This document shows, in pieces, positions 33,424 through 41,668 of a stretch of 64,000 nucleotides of DNA. The notes below the pieces were generated by a model. The model did no database searches. It was given only the letters and a program-made list of their open reading frames with translations, and was not told the DNA's origin. The DNA is from Gp6-AA40 sp035649635 (lineage in GTDB: Bacteria > Acidobacteriota > Vicinamibacteria > Vicinamibacterales > UBA2999). Each line of letters begins with the position of its first letter. Position 1 is the first letter of the stretch. The position numbers and the translations under genes were made by a program. The DNA lies in NCBI GenBank assembly GCA_035649635.1, contig DASRJE010000015.1:62001-126000 (forward strand). The letters are read 5' to 3'.

Positions 33424-35538
33424 TCAACGTTGGATCGCGCCGTGTGTGTCCCTCAGCGTAGAGAGGACGCGGTCCATCGCGCTCTGAACCTCGGCATCGG
33501 TGAGCGTTCTGTCGGGTGCCCTGAACGTGAGGCGCAGTGACAGGCTCACTTTTCCTTCCGGGATGCCTTTTCCCGCGTACCGATCGAATTCACGAAGACT
33601 GACGAGGTGAGGCAGGGCGATTGCCCGCACGGTGTCTCGTACTGATTGTGCGGCCGTGGTGTCGTCGAGCAGGATCGAGATATCGCGATCGACCGAAGGA
33701 ACGCGTGGGGGCGCCGTTGCCTTGAGCGATGCGCGCAGGAATGTGGCGAGCGGCTGGATCGCCAGTTCACCCACATATGCCGGCACTTCGGCCGGGAGGC
33801 CTAGCGACTCCCCGACAGCAGGCGTCAATCGGCCTACCAGACCCACGCGGCAACGCGCGCGCGCGGTCGAGTCAGGCGAGTCCTTTGCGTCAGCGACGAC
33901 CTCAGCCGCTTGCCCCGCGACCAGGAACGACGGCGGAGCGCCCAGTGGCTGAAGGAGCGCAAACGCGTCGAATGCATCAACGATCGTGGAAACGAGACTC
34001 GAGGCATCGAAGAAGTCGGTTTCGCGTGTGCGTTCGCTCCAATGCGGCGCGCGCCCCACGCCGGTCCAGATGAACGCGATTGCCTGTGTTTCTCCGCCCT
34101 GCTGGGTAAAGCGATTGCCGATCTCGAAAAGCTGCACGTCGCGCTGACCACGCCGGATGTTCCGCCCGGCCGACTCCACGAGCCCTGGCAGCAGTGACGG
34201 ACGAAGTACGGCAAACGCCTCCGAGAGCGGGTTCTTGATCGGCACGACCGCCTCGTCAGTGACGAACGCCTCCGCGGCGGGCGCGGACGTGAAGCCGAAG
34301 GTGACAGCCTCCGAAAAACCCTGGGCCATGGCCAGAGCGCGGAGTTGTCTGGCGCGAAGGATTCGCGGATCCACAGGGGGTGGCGCCACTGCAAGCGGAG
34401 GAAACGTGGCTGGAATTCGATCGAATCCGCAATGGCGGGCGATCTCTTCGATGAGGTCGACTTCGCGGCTCACGTCGACACGACGCGTTGGGACGGTCAC
34501 ATCCCACCCGGCCTCCACTTCGCGTAGCGCGAATCCCAGCGCCTCCAGGACTCGGCGCACTTCGGCGTCTGCAATCGCGACACCCAGCAGTCCGGCGATG
34601 CGCGCCTTGCGAAGTTTCAACACCTTCGGTTCGACTCGGACGGGATAGCGATCGACCACCGTGCCGCGCGACGCGCCGGCGCCAATCATCTCCAGCAGCG
34701 CACACGCGCGCTCCATGGCGGTAAGTGGCAGCCGCGGATCGGTGCCTCGTTCGAAGCGCATGCTCGCTTCGGTCTTGAGTCCCAGCGCCTTGCTCGTTCT
34801 CCTTACCGAGAGGGGGGCGAAGTGCGCGCTCTCGAACACGATGGTCCTGGTGGTCTCGGTAACTTCCGAATCGGCGCCACCCATCACTCCCGCCACGGCG
34901 ACGGCGTGATCCGCATCAGCGATGACCAGCATCTCCGGCGACAGCTCGCGTCGCTTGCCGTCGAGGGTGTTCAACGTCTCGCCCGGCTGCGCCGTCCGTA
35001 CTCGGATCTGACTACCGCCGACGCGGGCATGATCGAAGGCGTGCATCGGCTGCCCCAGCTCGAGCAGCACGTAATTGGTGATGTCGACGATAGTGCTGGT
35101 TGGTCGAACACCGGCGGCGCGCAGCCGCGCCTGCATCCACTCGGGAGACGGGCCGATGGTCACATCCGCCACCGCGCCCGCATAGCGCGGACACAGGTCG
35201 GGGTTCTCGATGACCACGTCGATGTCTGCGCGATCGACCGTCTTCAGCGACGCCAGGTGGAGGGCCGGTCCCTCCTCGCGCGCTCGCCGCAGATTCGTTG
35301 CCACCGCGGGCCGTCGCACCTGCAAGCCGAAAGCAGTGGCCACCTCGCGGGCCATTCCGCTCACCGACATGCAGTCCGGGCGGTTCCCGGTGACTTCGAA
35401 ATCGATGACGGCGTCATCGTTATCGAGTCGTTCCAGCCCCTCGACGGCGAAACCGCGAAGCGACATCGTTGAGGCGATGTCTTCTGGCTCGCCGGGGACG
35501 TCGACGAAGTCACGAAGCCAGGAGAGGAGGACTTTCAT
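33424..35538 (-). CDS. pheT: Phenylalanyl-tRNA synthetase beta subunit, short form
   Basis: 704 aa. Starts as PheT does ('MKVLLSWLRDFVDVPGEPED', 'MSLRGFAVEGLE') but passes directly to 'VIDFEVTGNRPDCMSVSGMA'. The ~110-residue EMAP/OB tRNA-binding insert normally present is missing (E. coli PheT is 795 aa). B3/4, B5 and catalytic-like core domains follow ('DITNYVLLELGQPMHAFD', 'HCGFDRIPATFPPL'), and a C-terminal FDX-ACB anticodon-binding domain is present ('SVDRDISILLDD', 'GKVSLSLRLTFRAPDRTL'). Pairs with PheS to charge tRNA-Phe; 19 bases downstream of pheS. Confidence 0.93.
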   Translation of the reverse strand: MKVLLSWLRDFVDVPGEPEDIASTMSLRGFAVEGLERLDNDDAVIDFEVTGNRPDCMSVSGMAREVATAFGLQVRRPAVATNLRRAREEGPALHLASLKTVDRADIDVVIENPDLCPRYAGAVADVTIGPSPEWMQARLRAAGVRPTSTIVDITNYVLLELGQPMHAFDHARVGGSQIRVRTAQPGETLNTLDGKRRELSPEMLVIADADHAVAVAGVMGGADSEVTETTRTIVFESAHFAPLSVRRTSKALGLKTEASMRFERGTDPRLPLTAMERACALLEMIGAGASRGTVVDRYPVRVEPKVLKLRKARIAGLLGVAIADAEVRRVLEALGFALREVEAGWDVTVPTRRVDVSREVDLIEEIARHCGFDRIPATFPPLAVAPPPVDPRILRARQLRALAMAQGFSEAVTFGFTSAPAAEAFVTDEAVVPIKNPLSEAFAVLRPSLLPGLVESAGRNIRRGQRDVQLFEIGNRFTQQGGETQAIAFIWTGVGRAPHWSERTRETDFFDASSLVSTIVDAFDAFALLQPLGAPPSFLVAGQAAEVVADAKDSPDSTARARCRVGLVGRLTPAVGESLGLPAEVPAYVGELAIQPLATFLRASLKATAPPRVPSVDRDISILLDDTTAAQSVRDTVRAIALPHLVSLREFDRYAGKGIPEGKVSLSLRLTFRAPDRTLTDAEVQSAMDRVLSTLRDTHGAIQR

Positions 35539-35557
35539 CGATCGCGAAACCTGTCCG

Positions 35558-36655
35558 TCACAGCGCCGGGAACTGCTCGAGGAACCGCACGTCGTTCTCG
35601 TAGAAGAGACGAATGTCCTCCACGCCGTATTTGAGCATGGCCACTCGCTCGATGCCCATCCCGAAGGCGAAGCCAGTGACGCGGTCGGGATCGTATCCGA
35701 CCGCTTCGAAGACCGCCGGATGCACCATGCCGCTTCCGAGAATCTCGAGCCAACCGGTCTGCTTGCAGATCGCGCATCCGACGCCGGCGCACTTGTGGCA
35801 GCTGATGTCGACTTCCGCGCTCGGCTCGGTGTAGGGGAAGAAGCTGGGTCGAAGCCGTATCTTCACGTCACCGAAGAGCGCCGTCAGCATCGCTTCGAAC
35901 GTGCCCTTCAGATCCGCCATCGTGACACCCTCGCCGACCACCAGCCCTTCGAACTGCTGGAAATTCGGCGTGTGCGTCAAATCGAGGTTGTCGCGCCGAT
36001 ACACACGTCCGGGCACGATGATGCGGACCGGCGGCGGGAAGGTCTTCATGTAGCGGATCTGCATCGCCGAGGTGTGGGTCCGCAGCAACGTCGCGGCACG
36101 AACTTGGGCGTCGGGAGTGCGCCCTTTGTGTGCACCCCAGGTTGCGCCGGCGATCGGGCTCTCGAGATACAGCGTGTCCTGCATGTCGCGCGCGGGATGA
36201 TCCGGCGGCATGTTCAACGCTTCGAAGTTGTGGAAGTCGTCTTCGACCTCCGGCCCTTCGAGAATCTCGTAACCCATGTGGGCGAAGATGTCCTCGACCT
36301 GCTGCCGCACCTGCATCAGCGGATGGACACGGCCGACCGGCCGCACGCGAGGGGGGAGCGTGACGTCGACGGCGTCAGCAGGCGGGCGTACAGCGGCAAG
36401 CGCCAGCCGGCGTTCCTCGACTGCGGTCTCGATCTCCTGCTTGAGGGCGTTGACCAGCGCACCGAACTCGCGACGCGCGTCGGGCGCGAGCGTGCCGAGC
36501 GTCTTCATCAGCCCGGTCACGCTGCCGGACTTGCGGCTCAGAAATTCGTCGGCGATCGCCTTGACGGCCGCATCACTGCCGGCCGCGGCGAGGCGAACCT
36601 GGAAGTCCGCACGCAGCGCGTCGATGGTGGACCGATCGGAAGCGGTTTCTGACAT
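35558..36655 (-). CDS. pheS: Phenylalanyl-tRNA synthetase alpha subunit
   Basis: 365 aa. An N-terminal coiled coil is followed by the class II catalytic core: motif 1 region 'HPLMQVRQQVEDIFAHMGYE', motif 2 'RYMKTFPPPVRIIVPGRVYR', and motif 3 'FAFGMGIERVAMLKYGVEDI'. The Cys cluster 'CHKCAGVGCAICKQTGW' is the common bacterial variant. Forms the alpha2beta2 enzyme with PheT. ATG start, 62 bases after rplT. Confidence 0.95.
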   Translation of the reverse strand: MSETASDRSTIDALRADFQVRLAAAGSDAAVKAIADEFLSRKSGSVTGLMKTLGTLAPDARREFGALVNALKQEIETAVEERRLALAAVRPPADAVDVTLPPRVRPVGRVHPLMQVRQQVEDIFAHMGYEILEGPEVEDDFHNFEALNMPPDHPARDMQDTLYLESPIAGATWGAHKGRTPDAQVRAATLLRTHTSAMQIRYMKTFPPPVRIIVPGRVYRRDNLDLTHTPNFQQFEGLVVGEGVTMADLKGTFEAMLTALFGDVKIRLRPSFFPYTEPSAEVDISCHKCAGVGCAICKQTGWLEILGSGMVHPAVFEAVGYDPDRVTGFAFGMGIERVAMLKYGVEDIRLFYENDVRFLEQFPAL

Positions 36656-36717
36656 GGGTCAATGCTCACCCTTCAATGCCCAAGCTGTGAGCACTGAAGC
36701 TTGAGCATTGTCATCGG

Positions 36718-37077
36718 CTAGGCGGCAGGAAGCGCGGCTTTCGCCTGCGACGCGACTTTGGCAAATGCGGCGGGCTGCGCGACGGCCATGTCTGCCAGCA
36801 TCTTGCGATCGAGCGAGCTGCCGGCGGCCTTGAGGCCGCGGATCAACTGTGAGTAAGTCAGACCGTGCTCACGTGCAGCGGCATTGATGCGGACGACCCA
36901 CAGGCGCCGATACTCGCGCTTCTTGTTCTTGCGACCGACGTAGGCGTACTTCAGCGCGGTGTCGACCGACTCTTTGGCCTGGCGATACAGCTTGCTCTTG
37001 GTCTGGTAGAACCCTTTGGCTCTATCGAGTAGCTTCTTGCGCTTCGCGCGCCGGACTGTTCCTCTTTTTACTCGCAT
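36718..37077 (-). CDS. rplT: 50S ribosomal protein L20
   Basis: 119 aa, normal length. Basic N-terminal extension ('RVKRGTVRRAKRKKLLDRAK', 'GFYQTKSKLYRQAKE') and globular part ('YVGRKNKKREYRRLWVVRIN', 'YSQLIRGLKAAGSSLDRKML') are typical. L20 binds 23S rRNA early in assembly and in many bacteria represses its own operon. Follows rpmI by 18 bases. Confidence 0.97.
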   Translation of the reverse strand: MRVKRGTVRRAKRKKLLDRAKGFYQTKSKLYRQAKESVDTALKYAYVGRKNKKREYRRLWVVRINAAAREHGLTYSQLIRGLKAAGSSLDRKMLADMAVAQPAAFAKVASQAKAALPAA

Positions 37078-37095
37078 TGTCTACTCGTCCTTCGA

Positions 37096-37305
37096 TCAGA
37101 AACCCGATCCCTTGTAGGGCAACATCCTGTGCAACTTGGGGGCATCGCCCGGCGACACTTCCTTCGTCCCGCGCATGTGGCGCTTGGACTTCGTCGTCTT
37201 GCTGGTCAGGATGTGACGCTTGAACGCGCTGGCCCTGACGATCTTGCCCGTCCCGGTCTTCTTGAAGCGCTTGGCGGCGCCTCGATGTGTCTTCAGCTTT
37301 GGCAT
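37096..37305 (-). CDS. rpmI: 50S ribosomal protein L35
   Basis: 69 aa from ATG 37305, the normal L35 start ('MPKLKTHRGAAKRFKKTGTG'); 'RGTKEVSPGDAPKLHRMLPY' near the end. The frame runs further upstream to 37374 but that extension is not part of L35. Between infC and rplT as in most bacteria. Confidence 0.96.
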   Translation of the reverse strand: MPKLKTHRGAAKRFKKTGTGKIVRASAFKRHILTSKTTKSKRHMRGTKEVSPGDAPKLHRMLPYKGSGF

Positions 37306-37318
37306 CTCTTTGTCTCTC

Positions 37319-37340
37319 AGGCGAGCCTGAAGGCTCGCCT
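37319..37340. repeat. 9-bp perfect hairpin between infC and rpmI
   Basis: AGGCGAGCC (37319-37327), loop TGAA, GGCTCGCCT (37332-37340). It overlaps nothing coding except that it lies in the 43-base infC-rpmI gap. Almost the same element (AGGCGGGCC-TGAA-GACCCGCCT, followed by the same CTAC) recurs at 62048-62069, so it is a dispersed repeat, though it could also attenuate or protect this mRNA. Confidence 0.6.
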
Positions 37341-37348
37341 CTACGTCT

Positions 37349-37945
37349 CTATTCCTCGCTTGCGCCGGCGCCATCGCCGCCGTCAGTCTTGGCCCGCGGC
37401 GCGCTCTTGCGACTCGCTCGCTGGCTCAGGATGACGTGCATCTGGTTGCCTTCCTGCCGTGGTGACGTTTCGGCCAACGCGACTTCCGACAGTTCCCCCA
37501 GCAGCCGTTCGAGAATGCGCCGCCCGATCTCGGGGTGCGCCATCTCGCGACCACGGAAGAAGATCGTTGCCTTGACCTTGTCACCTTCGCTCAGGAAGCG
37601 CTCGATGTGCTTCTTCTTGAACTGATAGTCGTGCTCATCGACCTTCGGTCGGAACTTGATCTCCTTGACCTCGATCACTTTCTGGTGCTTCTTGGCCTCG
37701 CGAGATCGCTTCTGCTCCTGGTACTGATATTTCCCGAAGTCCATGATCCGGCACACAGGCGGCACCGCGGTCGGAGAGATCTCGACGAGGTCGAGGCCTT
37801 TCTGACGTGCAATGATGAGCGCCTGCGGCGGCGGCATGATCCCGAGTTGCTGACCGGTTTCGTCGATCACCCGAACTTCACGAACCCGGATGCGCTCGTT
37901 GGTGCGAACGCGGTCATCACGTCTAGGCGAGCGATCGAATGCGAT
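37349..37945 (-). CDS. infC: Translation initiation factor IF-3
   Basis: 198 aa when read from an AUC codon at 37945. N-terminal domain 'RTNERIRVREVRVID' and 'ETGQQLGIMPPPQALIIARQ', linker 'QKRSREAKKHQKVIEVKEIK', C-terminal domain 'FRPKVDEHDYQFKKKHIERF' and 'KVKATIFFRGREMAHPEIG'. No ATG, GTG or TTG lies between the thrS stop and the conserved N-terminus. A later GTG (37870) would delete the conserved start of the N-terminal domain. Rare AUU/AUC starts are characteristic of infC, where they give autoregulation because IF-3 rejects non-standard start codons. Confidence 0.93.
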   Translation of the reverse strand: MAFDRSPRRDDRVRTNERIRVREVRVIDETGQQLGIMPPPQALIIARQKGLDLVEISPTAVPPVCRIMDFGKYQYQEQKRSREAKKHQKVIEVKEIKFRPKVDEHDYQFKKKHIERFLSEGDKVKATIFFRGREMAHPEIGRRILERLLGELSEVALAETSPRQEGNQMHVILSQRASRKSAPRAKTDGGDGAGASEE

Positions 37946-37950
37946 AACGG

Positions 37951-37956
37951 CCTCCT
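37951..37956 (-). promoter_or_regulatory. Strong Shine-Dalgarno site of infC
   Basis: AGGAGG on the minus strand, five bases before the proposed AUC start at 37945. A full consensus site at the right distance supports AUC rather than the downstream GTG. Confidence 0.8.
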
Positions 37957-37967
37957 CGGGCTACAGG

Positions 37968-39926
37968 CTACAGGCTACGGGCCGGTTCAAGTTCTTCGTT
38001 CCGGCTCTTGCGTCGAACTTCTTCCAACGCGTCGACAATGAACGCGTCGACCGGCCGCGCGCCGAGATCGCCACCGGACCGGCTGCGCACAGCGACGGTC
38101 CCCTCAGCAACTTCCCGGTCGCCAGCTACGAGCATGTACGGCACCTTCTGCAGCTGGGCCTCCCGGATCTTATAATTAATCTTCTCCTGGCGATCGTCTA
38201 ACTCGACTCGCAGCCCAACTGCCGCCAACCGAGTCTGCACGCTGACAGCGTAGTCCCGGTGACGGTCTGAAATCGGTAAAACTACGGCCTGAACCGGGGC
38301 CAGCCACAGGGGCCACGCGCCCGCGAAGTGCTCGATCAGTAAGGCGATGAACCGCTCGAAGCTGCCGTAAATCGCGCGATGAATGACAACAGGCCGATGC
38401 TCGGCGTTGTCGGCGCCGATGTACTTGAGATCGAACCGTTGCGGAATCTGGTAGTCGAGCTGAATCGTCGCGCACTGCCACTTGCGGCCGATGGCGTCCA
38501 CGACATCGAAGTCGATCTTCGGTCCGTAGAATGCACCGTCGCCCTCATTGAGGGTGTAGGGCTCGCCGACGGCATCGAGCGCGCGCTTCAACTCCGATTC
38601 CGCGTGGTTCCATTGCTCGATCGTGCCCAGGTACTCAGGCGGCCGCGTCGAGAGCTTCATCTCCGGCTTCATACCGAAGTCGTTGTAGACGCGCTGAACC
38701 AGCCGCAGCACTCGCTCGACTTCGTCGCCTATCTGCGACTCCATCACGAAGCAGTGGCCATCGTCCTGGGCGAACTGGCGAACGCGCGTCAGCCCAGAGA
38801 GGACGCCGGACGCCTCGTTCCGATGAAGCGGCGTCTGCTCGTGGTAGCGAATCGGCAGGTCCCGGTAACTGCGAACTTCGCTTCCGAAGATGAGCATGTG
38901 GCCGGGACAGTTCATCGCCTTCAGGCCCATCTGTTCGCCTTCGGACTCGACCAGGAACATGTTCTGCCGGTAGTGTGACCAGTGGCCGGACGTCTCCCAC
39001 AGCGCCTTGTTGAATACGATTGGCGCCTTCACCTCCGTGTATCCGGCGGGAATGAGGACGTCACGCATGTAGTTGGCCAGCGTGTTGTAAAGCACAGTGC
39101 CCTTGGGCAGCCAGAAGGTCGCGCCCGGGGCCCACTGGTGGAACATGAAGAGCTTCAGATCGCGACCGAGCTTGCGATGGTCGCGCTTCTTGGCTTCCTC
39201 GATCCGCGTCAGGTGTTCCTTCAGTTCCTTCTCGGTCAGGAATGCGGTGCCGTAGACACGCTGCATCGGTTGATTGCGCGCGTCGCCCTTCCAGTAGGCG
39301 TTCGACGTGCTGAGCAGCTTAAAGGCTTTCAGTTTGCCCGTCGACGGGACGTGCGGACCGACGCAGAAGTCGACGAAGGTCTCCTTGTCATTGATCGTGT
39401 AGCAGGAGACCTCGCTCTGTCCCTCGGTCTTCTCGTCGATCAACTGGACCTTGAGCGGCTCGCCGCGATCGCGAAAGAAACGCTTGGCCTCTTCGCGCGG
39501 CCACATCTGACGCTCGAAGATCAGGTTCTGATCCGCGAACTCGCGCATCTTCTTCTCGATGGCCTCGAGATCCTCAGGGACAAACGGCCGGGGCACGACG
39601 AAGTCGTAAAAGAAGCCTTCGTCGGTTGGTGGGCCGATGCCGCATTGCACACCGGTAAACATGTTCGTCACAGCGGCGGCCAGCAGGTGAGCAGTGCTGT
39701 GACGATACAGCGGGAGCGCCTCAGTCGCGTTCTTCGACGTGATGATCTGCACCCGTGCGTCGGCAGTCAGCGGAAACGAGAGGTCAACCAGTCGATCGCC
39801 GACCTTGCCCGCCAGTGCCGCATTCGCCAGGCCAGGCGAGATCGACGTCGCCAGATCGCCGACCGTCGTACCCGAAGGCACACTGCGACTCGATCCATCT
39901 GGCAGCGTGACGTTGACTTGACTCAT
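37968..39926 (-). CDS. thrS: Threonyl-tRNA synthetase
   Basis: 652 aa from ATG 39926. TGS domain ('VNVTLPDGSSRSVPSGTTVG'), editing domain ('HSTAHLLAAAV', 'CGIGPPTDEGFFYDF'), class II catalytic core ('MNCPGHMLIF' zinc Cys, 'RYHEQTPLHRNEASGVLSGL', 'RVRQFAQDDGHCFV') and anticodon-binding domain ('WPLWLAPVQAVVLPISDRH', 'PYMLVAGDREVAEGTVAVR'). An upstream extension of the frame to 39995 is rejected because it precedes the TGS start. First gene of thrS-infC-rpmI-rplT-pheS-pheT. Confidence 0.96.
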   Translation of the reverse strand: MSQVNVTLPDGSSRSVPSGTTVGDLATSISPGLANAALAGKVGDRLVDLSFPLTADARVQIITSKNATEALPLYRHSTAHLLAAAVTNMFTGVQCGIGPPTDEGFFYDFVVPRPFVPEDLEAIEKKMREFADQNLIFERQMWPREEAKRFFRDRGEPLKVQLIDEKTEGQSEVSCYTINDKETFVDFCVGPHVPSTGKLKAFKLLSTSNAYWKGDARNQPMQRVYGTAFLTEKELKEHLTRIEEAKKRDHRKLGRDLKLFMFHQWAPGATFWLPKGTVLYNTLANYMRDVLIPAGYTEVKAPIVFNKALWETSGHWSHYRQNMFLVESEGEQMGLKAMNCPGHMLIFGSEVRSYRDLPIRYHEQTPLHRNEASGVLSGLTRVRQFAQDDGHCFVMESQIGDEVERVLRLVQRVYNDFGMKPEMKLSTRPPEYLGTIEQWNHAESELKRALDAVGEPYTLNEGDGAFYGPKIDFDVVDAIGRKWQCATIQLDYQIPQRFDLKYIGADNAEHRPVVIHRAIYGSFERFIALLIEHFAGAWPLWLAPVQAVVLPISDRHRDYAVSVQTRLAAVGLRVELDDRQEKINYKIREAQLQKVPYMLVAGDREVAEGTVAVRSRSGGDLGARPVDAFIVDALEEVRRKSRNEELEPARSL

Positions 39927-40022
39927 GAAAGAGATCTGATCAGCGATGAACCTGCTCGGGACGCCGTACCCTTCGCGCGATGGATGGCCTGCCATCCGAA
40001 GCTCGTTGGGTCATGCGAACAG

Positions 40023-40086
40023 GTCCACCTTCGCTGCTACGCAGCTACGGTGGACATCCTTCGCCTGCATTCATGAGCGAAGGATG
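40023..40086. terminator. Two adjacent hairpins downstream of tRNA-Val
   Basis: CATCCTTCGC (40055-40064) pairs with GCGAAGGATG (40077-40086), touching the tRNA 3' end. Next to it GTCCACC (40023-40029) pairs with GGTGGAC (40049-40055) around an inner GCTGC/GCAGC stem. On the minus strand they follow the tRNA and precede thrS, so they may end or process the tRNA transcript. No T-run is seen. Confidence 0.5.
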
Positions 40087-40161
40087 GTAGGCGCGGGTGG
40101 ACTCGAACCACTGACCTCCTCCGTGTCAGGGAGGCGCTCTAGCCAACTGAGCTACGCGCCT
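40085..40161 (-). tRNA. tRNA-Val (anticodon GAC)
   Basis: 77 nt with encoded CCA. Acceptor stem AGGCGCG/CGCGCCT pairs fully; D-arm GCTCAGTTGGCTAGAGC; anticodon stem CCTCC/GGAGG with loop CTGACAC giving anticodon GAC (reads GUC, valine); T-loop TTCGAGT with a mostly paired stem. Minus strand, upstream of thrS. Confidence 0.93.
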
Positions 40162-40220
40162 GTCCGTCGCAAAAACAGGCGAAAACCCGAACCTTCAGTA
40201 TAACGCAGGGAAGCTCGGTC

Positions 40221-40308
40221 TCAACTCCCAACTTCCAATTCCCAACTCCCAAGGCACCCGGAACGGTTTGGGAGTTGGGCGTTGGGCGTTGGGATTTGGG
40301 AATTGACG
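40221..40308. repeat. Palindromic AACTCCCAA-type intergenic repeat, copy 1
   Basis: One arm is made of repeated AACTCCCA/ACTTCCAATTCCCA units, the other of the complement (TTTGGGAGTTGGGCGTTGGG and on), so the whole folds into a long hairpin. A second full copy lies at 53082-53175 and a half unit near 59580. Non-coding. Confidence 0.75.
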
Positions 40309-40313
40309 ATGTT

Positions 40314-41477
40314 TTAGGCTGCTTTTTTTTCCACCAGACGCGCGAGCGCCGTGTCCAGCGTTTCGTCCTTGGCAGGCGGGGCGGCGCCGAATTCCACGTC
40401 GGGCTGTCGCACCTGGACGTCGGGAGTCAGCCCGCGCTCGTGGATGCCGGCGTTGGCAGGGGTCAGATAACGCATCGATGAGAGCAGCAGCCCGCTGCCG
40501 TCGGGAAGTTTAACCAGCTGCTGTCGTGCCGCGCGCCCAAGCGTCCGTTCGCCCACCAGTTCGGCGCGGCCGTTGCCGCTGAGCGCGGCTGCGAACAGTT
40601 CCGCCGCTGCGGCGGTTCCCTGATCGACGAGCAGAATGACAGGAGCTCCGATCGATCCATCGTTGGCGGATGCCGTGATGGTCTCGCGTTGCGATTTGGT
40701 TTGACGGATGGCCAGCGTGCCGCTCGGCACGAACAGGCGTGCGGCGGCAATCCCGTTATCGATGTCGCCGGCAGCAGTGCCGCGCAGATCCACGACGAAC
40801 TTCGTCGCGCCGGCCTTGGTGAGCGCACCCACGGCCTGCGTCAGCTTTGCCGGTACGTCCTTGCTGAATTCCGCGACGCGAACGTACCCCGTCGACCCAT
40901 TCGCCATTTTCGTTGTGATCTCGGCCGCCATCGTTCGTTCGCGAACGAGCGACAACTCGTGCGGATCTGCCGCGTTGTTGCGAATGACGAGCAAGGCGAC
41001 CTTCGAGCCCGGCGCGCCGCGCAGCAGGCGCATTCCCTCGTAGGCCGACATGTCACGCGTGGCTCGACCATCGATGGCGCGGATGTAATCACCGGTTCGA
41101 AGTCCGGCGCGAGCCGCCGGTGATCCGTCGCGCGCAGACACGACGCGCAGATAGTACTGACGCGTCAGCTCGACGCCGATGTCAGCCGCTCCAGGGGTGG
41201 CGTTCTGTTCAACGGCTTTGACCAATTCCGGCGTGAGATAGGCACTGTCGGGATCCAGCGCGTCCGACAGTCCGCGCATCGCGCCTCGCATGGCCTGCTG
41301 GATGTTCACTTCCTCCACGTAGTTGTTCACGACGTGCGACACCACATCGTCGAACACCCGCAGATGTTGGTAAGTGTCGTCCTTTCCACGTGCCTGGCCG
41401 AGATAGCCGCCGATGATGGCGAACGCGATGAGGGGAATCGAAACGGCCAGAATCCAGAGGCGAGTGCGTGAGGTCAT
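40314..41477 (-). CDS. S41 (CtpA-like) family protein without catalytic Ser-Lys dyad
   Basis: 387 aa: N-terminal membrane anchor ('LWILAVSIPLIAFAIIGGYL'), helical region ('ALDPDSAYLTP'), PDZ domain (~100-165, 'AGLRTGDYIRAIDG') and an S41 core. The place of the catalytic Ser (G-S-A-S-A-S-E in active enzymes) reads GTAAAAE at 287-293, so Ser is Ala290. The catalytic Lys (T-F-G-K-G) reads TLGRA, so Lys is Arg315. The surrounding fold motifs are kept ('FVVDLRGTAAGDIDNG', 'NGRAELVGERT', 'RGLTPDV'). It probably binds C-termini without cutting. It lies upstream of the EnvC-like gene region with a repeat between. Confidence 0.88.
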   Translation of the reverse strand: MTSRTRLWILAVSIPLIAFAIIGGYLGQARGKDDTYQHLRVFDDVVSHVVNNYVEEVNIQQAMRGAMRGLSDALDPDSAYLTPELVKAVEQNATPGAADIGVELTRQYYLRVVSARDGSPAARAGLRTGDYIRAIDGRATRDMSAYEGMRLLRGAPGSKVALLVIRNNAADPHELSLVRERTMAAEITTKMANGSTGYVRVAEFSKDVPAKLTQAVGALTKAGATKFVVDLRGTAAGDIDNGIAAARLFVPSGTLAIRQTKSQRETITASANDGSIGAPVILLVDQGTAAAAELFAAALSGNGRAELVGERTLGRAARQQLVKLPDGSGLLLSSMRYLTPANAGIHERGLTPDVQVRQPDVEFGAAPPAKDETLDTALARLVEKKAA

Positions 41478-41500
41478 GACGGATAGACCGCCTTCTTTCG

Positions 41501-41668
41501 TAGTGTCCGGCGAGCAGCCGGACCGTGCTCATTACTAGACATCTCCAAAGGCTGACATCGCAACGAGTGAAGCTAGTTTACCCCCGCCTTTGGAGATGTT
41601 TCGCCCCGCGGAGCGGGGCAAAGCCAACGCTGCGGCAGTGAAGCGGTAGACACCCGGCTTCACTGCCG
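41501..41668. repeat. Cluster of three to four inverted repeats
   Basis: ACATCTCCAAAGGC (41539-41552) pairs perfectly with GCCTTTGGAGATGT (41586-41599). CCCCGC-GGA-GCGGGG follows at 41604-41618. CGGCAGTGAAGC (41633-41644) pairs with GCTTCACTGCCG (41657-41668), the last overlapping the EnvC-like stop. A GTCCGGC/GCCGGAC stem lies near 41504-41522. They fill the gap between two minus-strand genes and include a likely terminator for the EnvC-like gene. Confidence 0.7.

Noticed and set aside
35760..35830. Cys cluster in PheS as an unusual zinc site
   Set aside because: The CxxC...CxxC-type loop before 'GWLEILG' is common in bacterial PheS.
41501..41668. CRISPR-like repeats
   Set aside because: The repeats are inverted pairs of different sequence, not direct repeats with spacers.
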